Shown here: piece after piece, positions 61,650 to 64,000 of the stretch | How positions within the stretch are numbered: position 1 is the stretch's first letter | Layout: every line of letters begins with the position of its first letter | DNA from: Jeongeupia wiesaeckerbachi | GTDB taxonomy: Bacteria > Pseudomonadota > Gammaproteobacteria > Burkholderiales > Chitinibacteraceae | Assembly: GCF_050916355.1 (NCBI RefSeq) | Contig: NZ_CP136946.1 | Location: 1,364,001 to 1,428,000, forward strand | Length of the DNA stretch: 64,000 nt | Direction: 5' to 3' | Translations under genes and position numbers: made by a program | Notes under the pieces: model-generated | Told to the model about the DNA's origin: nothing | What the model saw: the letters and a program-made list of their open reading frames with translations, nothing else | Databases searched by the model: none

Positions 61650-63197
61650 ATGAAATCCGCGACGATCAGGCTGTACCAGCAGCTGCATACCTGGACCGGC
61701 ATCGTGGCCGGTTTTGCCTTGTTCATTGCCTTTTACGCCGGCGCGATCACGGTGTTCCACGAGGACATCGCCGTCTGGCAAAGCCCGGCGGCGCGACATG
61801 CGCCGATCGAGGGCATCGCCGACGCCGGCCAGCGCATTGCCGCTTTCCATGCCGCGCATCCGGAACTCAAGGGCCAGTTCGCGATGATGCTGCCGTCGCA
61901 CCACGATCCGGCGCTGACGGCGTGGTGGTTCGACGCGGGCTCCGGTGAATGGCGGCACCAGCCGCTGGCGCAGATCGAGCAGGGCCGCCAGCCGGCGCCG
62001 CAGGCGGACCTCGCCGAACTGGTCAACGAACTGCATTTTTCGCTCGGTCTGCCGGTGGCCGGCATCTGGCTGATGGGCGTAGTGTCGCTGCTCTACGGGC
62101 TGGCGCTGATCTCGGGCTTGATCGTCCATCTGCCGCTGTTGCTGAAGGACCTGTACGCCTTGCGGCCGGGCAAGAACCTCAAGCGCTTCTGGCAGGATGC
62201 ACACAACGTCATCGGCGTGCTGAGCCTGCCCTTCCATCTGCTGTTCGCGATCACCGGCGCGGTGTTCAGCCTCTATGGCACCGTGTTCGCGCTGTTCAAC
62301 TACGGCGTGACCGACGGCCGGCTCGCGAGCGAGTTCGAGCCGGCGACCAGCGCCGTCGTGACCCGGCCGCTGGCCGGTCAGCCGGCGGCGATGCTCGATC
62401 CGGCGGCACTGCTGGCGCGGGTGCACGCGGTGGCGCCGGCCATGGAAGCCAACTGGCTGCGTTATATCAATTACGGCGACCGCAACGCGACGGTCGAGAT
62501 TCGCGGCGCCTCGCCCGACACGCTCGGCCCCTATGGCGGCGTGGGTCTCGACATGGTGAGCGGCGACGTGCTCAAGCTCGAAGTGCCGGGCCAGCGCACC
62601 GTCAACCAGGCGGTGCTCGGTGGCATGTATGGCGTGCATTTCGGCAGCTTCGGCGGCCGGCTGGTGCAGTGGCTGTATTTCGCGCTCGGCCTGGCCGGCG
62701 CCTTCCTGTTCTATTCGGGCAACCTGCTGTGGATCGAGGCGCGCCGCAAGCGCCAGTCGCCGGCCCAGCCGCTGCGGGCGCGGCGCATGGCGCAGGCCAC
62801 CGTCGGCGTCTGCATCGGCAGTTGCGCGGCGATCTCGGCGGCCTTCGTCGCCAGCATGGCCGCCACCGCCTTCGGTGCCGATCCGGCGTGGTGGGCGCGC
62901 GTGGCGTGCTTCGGCGGCTTTGCATTGCTGCTGGGCTGGGCATTCTGCAGGCCGCCGGCCAGGGCGGCGAACGAGCTGCTGTTGGTCGCGGCGCTGCTGT
63001 CGGCGCTGATTCCGGTGGCCAACGCCATCGCGACCGGCGACCAGCTGCTGGCCAGCGCGGCGCGCGGCGACTGGGCGGTGTTCGGCGTCGACGCGATGGG
63101 GCTGGTTCTGGCCGCCGGTTTCGCCGCGCTGGCCCGCGCCAGCCGGCGACGCGCCCGGTACGGCCAGGCCAATAGCGTCTGGACCGCCACGGTTTAA
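61650..63197 (+). CDS. PepSY-associated TM protein (PiuB/FhuF-partner-like)
   Basis: A 515-residue inner-membrane protein. Helix 1 with LYQQLHTWTGIVAGFALFIA is the PepSY-TM start. The motif FWQDAHNVIGVLSLPFHLLF carries His residues likely to bind heme, and further helices end the protein. These proteins are thought to reduce ferric siderophores at the inner membrane. Start after GAGGCG. It sits directly upstream of a siderophore receptor, supporting this role. Confidence 0.88.
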   Translation: MKSATIRLYQQLHTWTGIVAGFALFIAFYAGAITVFHEDIAVWQSPAARHAPIEGIADAGQRIAAFHAAHPELKGQFAMMLPSHHDPALTAWWFDAGSGEWRHQPLAQIEQGRQPAPQADLAELVNELHFSLGLPVAGIWLMGVVSLLYGLALISGLIVHLPLLLKDLYALRPGKNLKRFWQDAHNVIGVLSLPFHLLFAITGAVFSLYGTVFALFNYGVTDGRLASEFEPATSAVVTRPLAGQPAAMLDPAALLARVHAVAPAMEANWLRYINYGDRNATVEIRGASPDTLGPYGGVGLDMVSGDVLKLEVPGQRTVNQAVLGGMYGVHFGSFGGRLVQWLYFALGLAGAFLFYSGNLLWIEARRKRQSPAQPLRARRMAQATVGVCIGSCAAISAAFVASMAATAFGADPAWWARVACFGGFALLLGWAFCRPPARAANELLLVAALLSALIPVANAIATGDQLLASAARGDWAVFGVDAMGLVLAAGFAALARASRRRARYGQANSVWTATV

Positions 63198-63274
63198 GAC
63201 AGCACCGGTTTCACATTCAGGCCGCGCCTGACAAGCGGCCGCTCATCATATGCAATCCTAGGGAACAGAGCTTC

Positions 63275-64000
63275 ATGACACCTCCACGCACAACGCGTCC
63301 GCTGATCGCCGCGATGGCACTGGCTTTTGCCGTGGCCGATGCGCAGGCCGCAGAAACCACACTCGACACCGTCAGTGTCAGCGCCAGCGCGCTCGAAGAC
63401 GCGCAAGGCCCGGTCTACGGTTACGTCGCCAAGCGCAGCCGCACCGGCAGCAAGACCGACAGCCCGCTGGTCGAGATTCCGCAATCGGTGACCGTGATCA
63501 CCAAGGAACAGCTGCAAGATCAGGCCGTTTCCGGCATCGACCAGTCGCTGCGCTATAGCGCCGGCGTCGTCGGCGGTGCTTATGGCTCGGACGCCCGTAG
63601 CGACTGGATGCTGGTTCGCGGCTTCACGCCGGCGTTTTTCCTCGACGGCATGACCTTGCCCAATGGCGGCTGGACCAGCCAGACGCGGGTCGAGCCGTAC
63701 GGGCTCGAGCGCGTCGAAGTGCTCAAGGGGCCGTCGTCGGTGCTGTACGGCCAGCTGCCGCCGGGCGGCATGGTCAATATGGTCAGCAAGCGGCCGACCG
63801 ATGCACCGATGGGCGAGGTCGGCGTCGAGTTCGGCAGCTTCAACCACAAGCAGGCGACCGTCGACCTGTCCGGCCCGCTCAATAACGAGGGCACCTGGCT
63901 GTACCGGCTGACCGCGCTGGCCAGCGATGGCGACACCAATATCGATCACGGCGAGGACAAGCGATACTTCTTCGCGCCGTCGCTGACCTGGAAGCCCGAC
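63275..64000 (+). CDS. TonB-dependent siderophore receptor (3' part beyond window)
   Basis: First 242 codons only. Signal peptide 1-26 (cleavage after DAQA), a TonB-box-like region TLDTVSVSAS, then the plug domain: EIPQSVTVITKEQLQDQAVS, LVRGFTPAFFLDGMTLPNGG and VEPYGLERVEVLKGPSSVLY, then GQLPPGGMVNMVSKRP. The PPGGMVN reading is typical of ferric siderophore (FhuA/FpvA-type) receptors. Start after GGGAACAG. Last visible gene of the Fur-box operon; siderophore identity unknown. Confidence 0.95.
   Translation, partial: MTPPRTTRPLIAAMALAFAVADAQAAETTLDTVSVSASALEDAQGPVYGYVAKRSRTGSKTDSPLVEIPQSVTVITKEQLQDQAVSGIDQSLRYSAGVVGGAYGSDARSDWMLVRGFTPAFFLDGMTLPNGGWTSQTRVEPYGLERVEVLKGPSSVLYGQLPPGGMVNMVSKRPTDAPMGEVGVEFGSFNHKQATVDLSGPLNNEGTWLYRLTALASDGDTNIDHGEDKRYFFAPSLTWKPD

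Noticed and set aside
60720..62639. A 639-codon minus-strand frame opposite the PepSY region
   Set aside because: Crosses a terminator and four well-supported plus-strand genes; composition typical of a shadow.

Overview
The window is GC-rich (roughly 65 percent by eye) bacterial chromosome, about 90 percent coding and almost free of phage or transposase genes. The Neisseria-type porin, the pncB, maf, rlmH, waaC-waaA and ssu/cys gene types, and a secreted two-CBM GH19 chitinase point to a free-living, chitin-using betaproteobacterium. My best guess is Neisseriales, family Chitinibacteraceae (Jeongeupia-like), inferred from gene content only. I saw no tRNA, rRNA, CRISPR array or IS transposase.

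Layout. 0-4 kb: a LolCDE-like ABC export system (periplasmic LolA-like protein cut by the window edge, FtsX-type permease, DUF2306 membrane protein, ATPase) and an Ada-like alkyltransferase. 4.8-7.1 kb: a chemoreceptor fused at its cytoplasmic C-terminus to an ABC-type sugar-binding-protein domain, the oddest gene here. 7.4-13 kb: pncB, two pseudouridine synthases, maf and rlmH, with an AT-rich insert carrying a small beta/gamma-crystallin-like protein. 13.3-15.4 kb: the chitinase. 15.6-18.3 kb: an MFS exporter and divergent LysR regulator, then a 2H phosphoesterase. 18.3-27.2 kb: cobalamin salvage (cobU; cobT-cobC-cobS) and a cobalamin-riboswitch-controlled BtuB receptor, interleaved with a GNAT protein, a PhyH dioxygenase, two unknown small genes and a DUF1254 protein. 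27.2-33 kb: a degenerate GGDEF protein, the LPS core genes waaC-waaA, and a PAS-GGDEF-EAL protein.

33-35.5 kb: a bufferin (RiPP copper metallophore) operon bufA-bufB-bufC followed by a 2Fe-2S ferredoxin. 35.5-46 kb: a sulfate-binding protein, a 1-Cys peroxiredoxin, an EAL protein with a small hydrolase, and a full sulfonate cluster (ssuE, two ssuA, ssuD, ssuC, ssuB, ssuF). 45.9-49.6 kb: a porin, then TPR and TPR-GGDEF genes. 49.7-53.6 kb: sulfate transport sbp-cysT-cysW-cysA. 53.7-54.8 kb: a Lys/His-rich repeat protein and YidB. 54.8-60.3 kb: a GtrA/GtrB pair with two tandem DUF2298 membrane proteins, probably a glycan-decorating system. 61-64 kb: a Fur-box-preceded iron-siderophore uptake operon that runs off the right edge.

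Two intergenic repeat families recur. R1 is about 500 bp with long inverted arms built on A/T hairpins (0.2, 4.1 and 44.1 kb). R2 is about 130-160 bp (11.7, 13.2, 15.4, 36.6, 41.9 and 60.4 kb). Copies sit inside what are otherwise operons, most clearly the ssu cluster, which is split by one of each. Sulfur acquisition (two sulfate-binding proteins, CysTWA, complete Ssu), cobalamin salvage, copper and iron handling, and c-di-GMP/chemotaxis signalling are the main themes.
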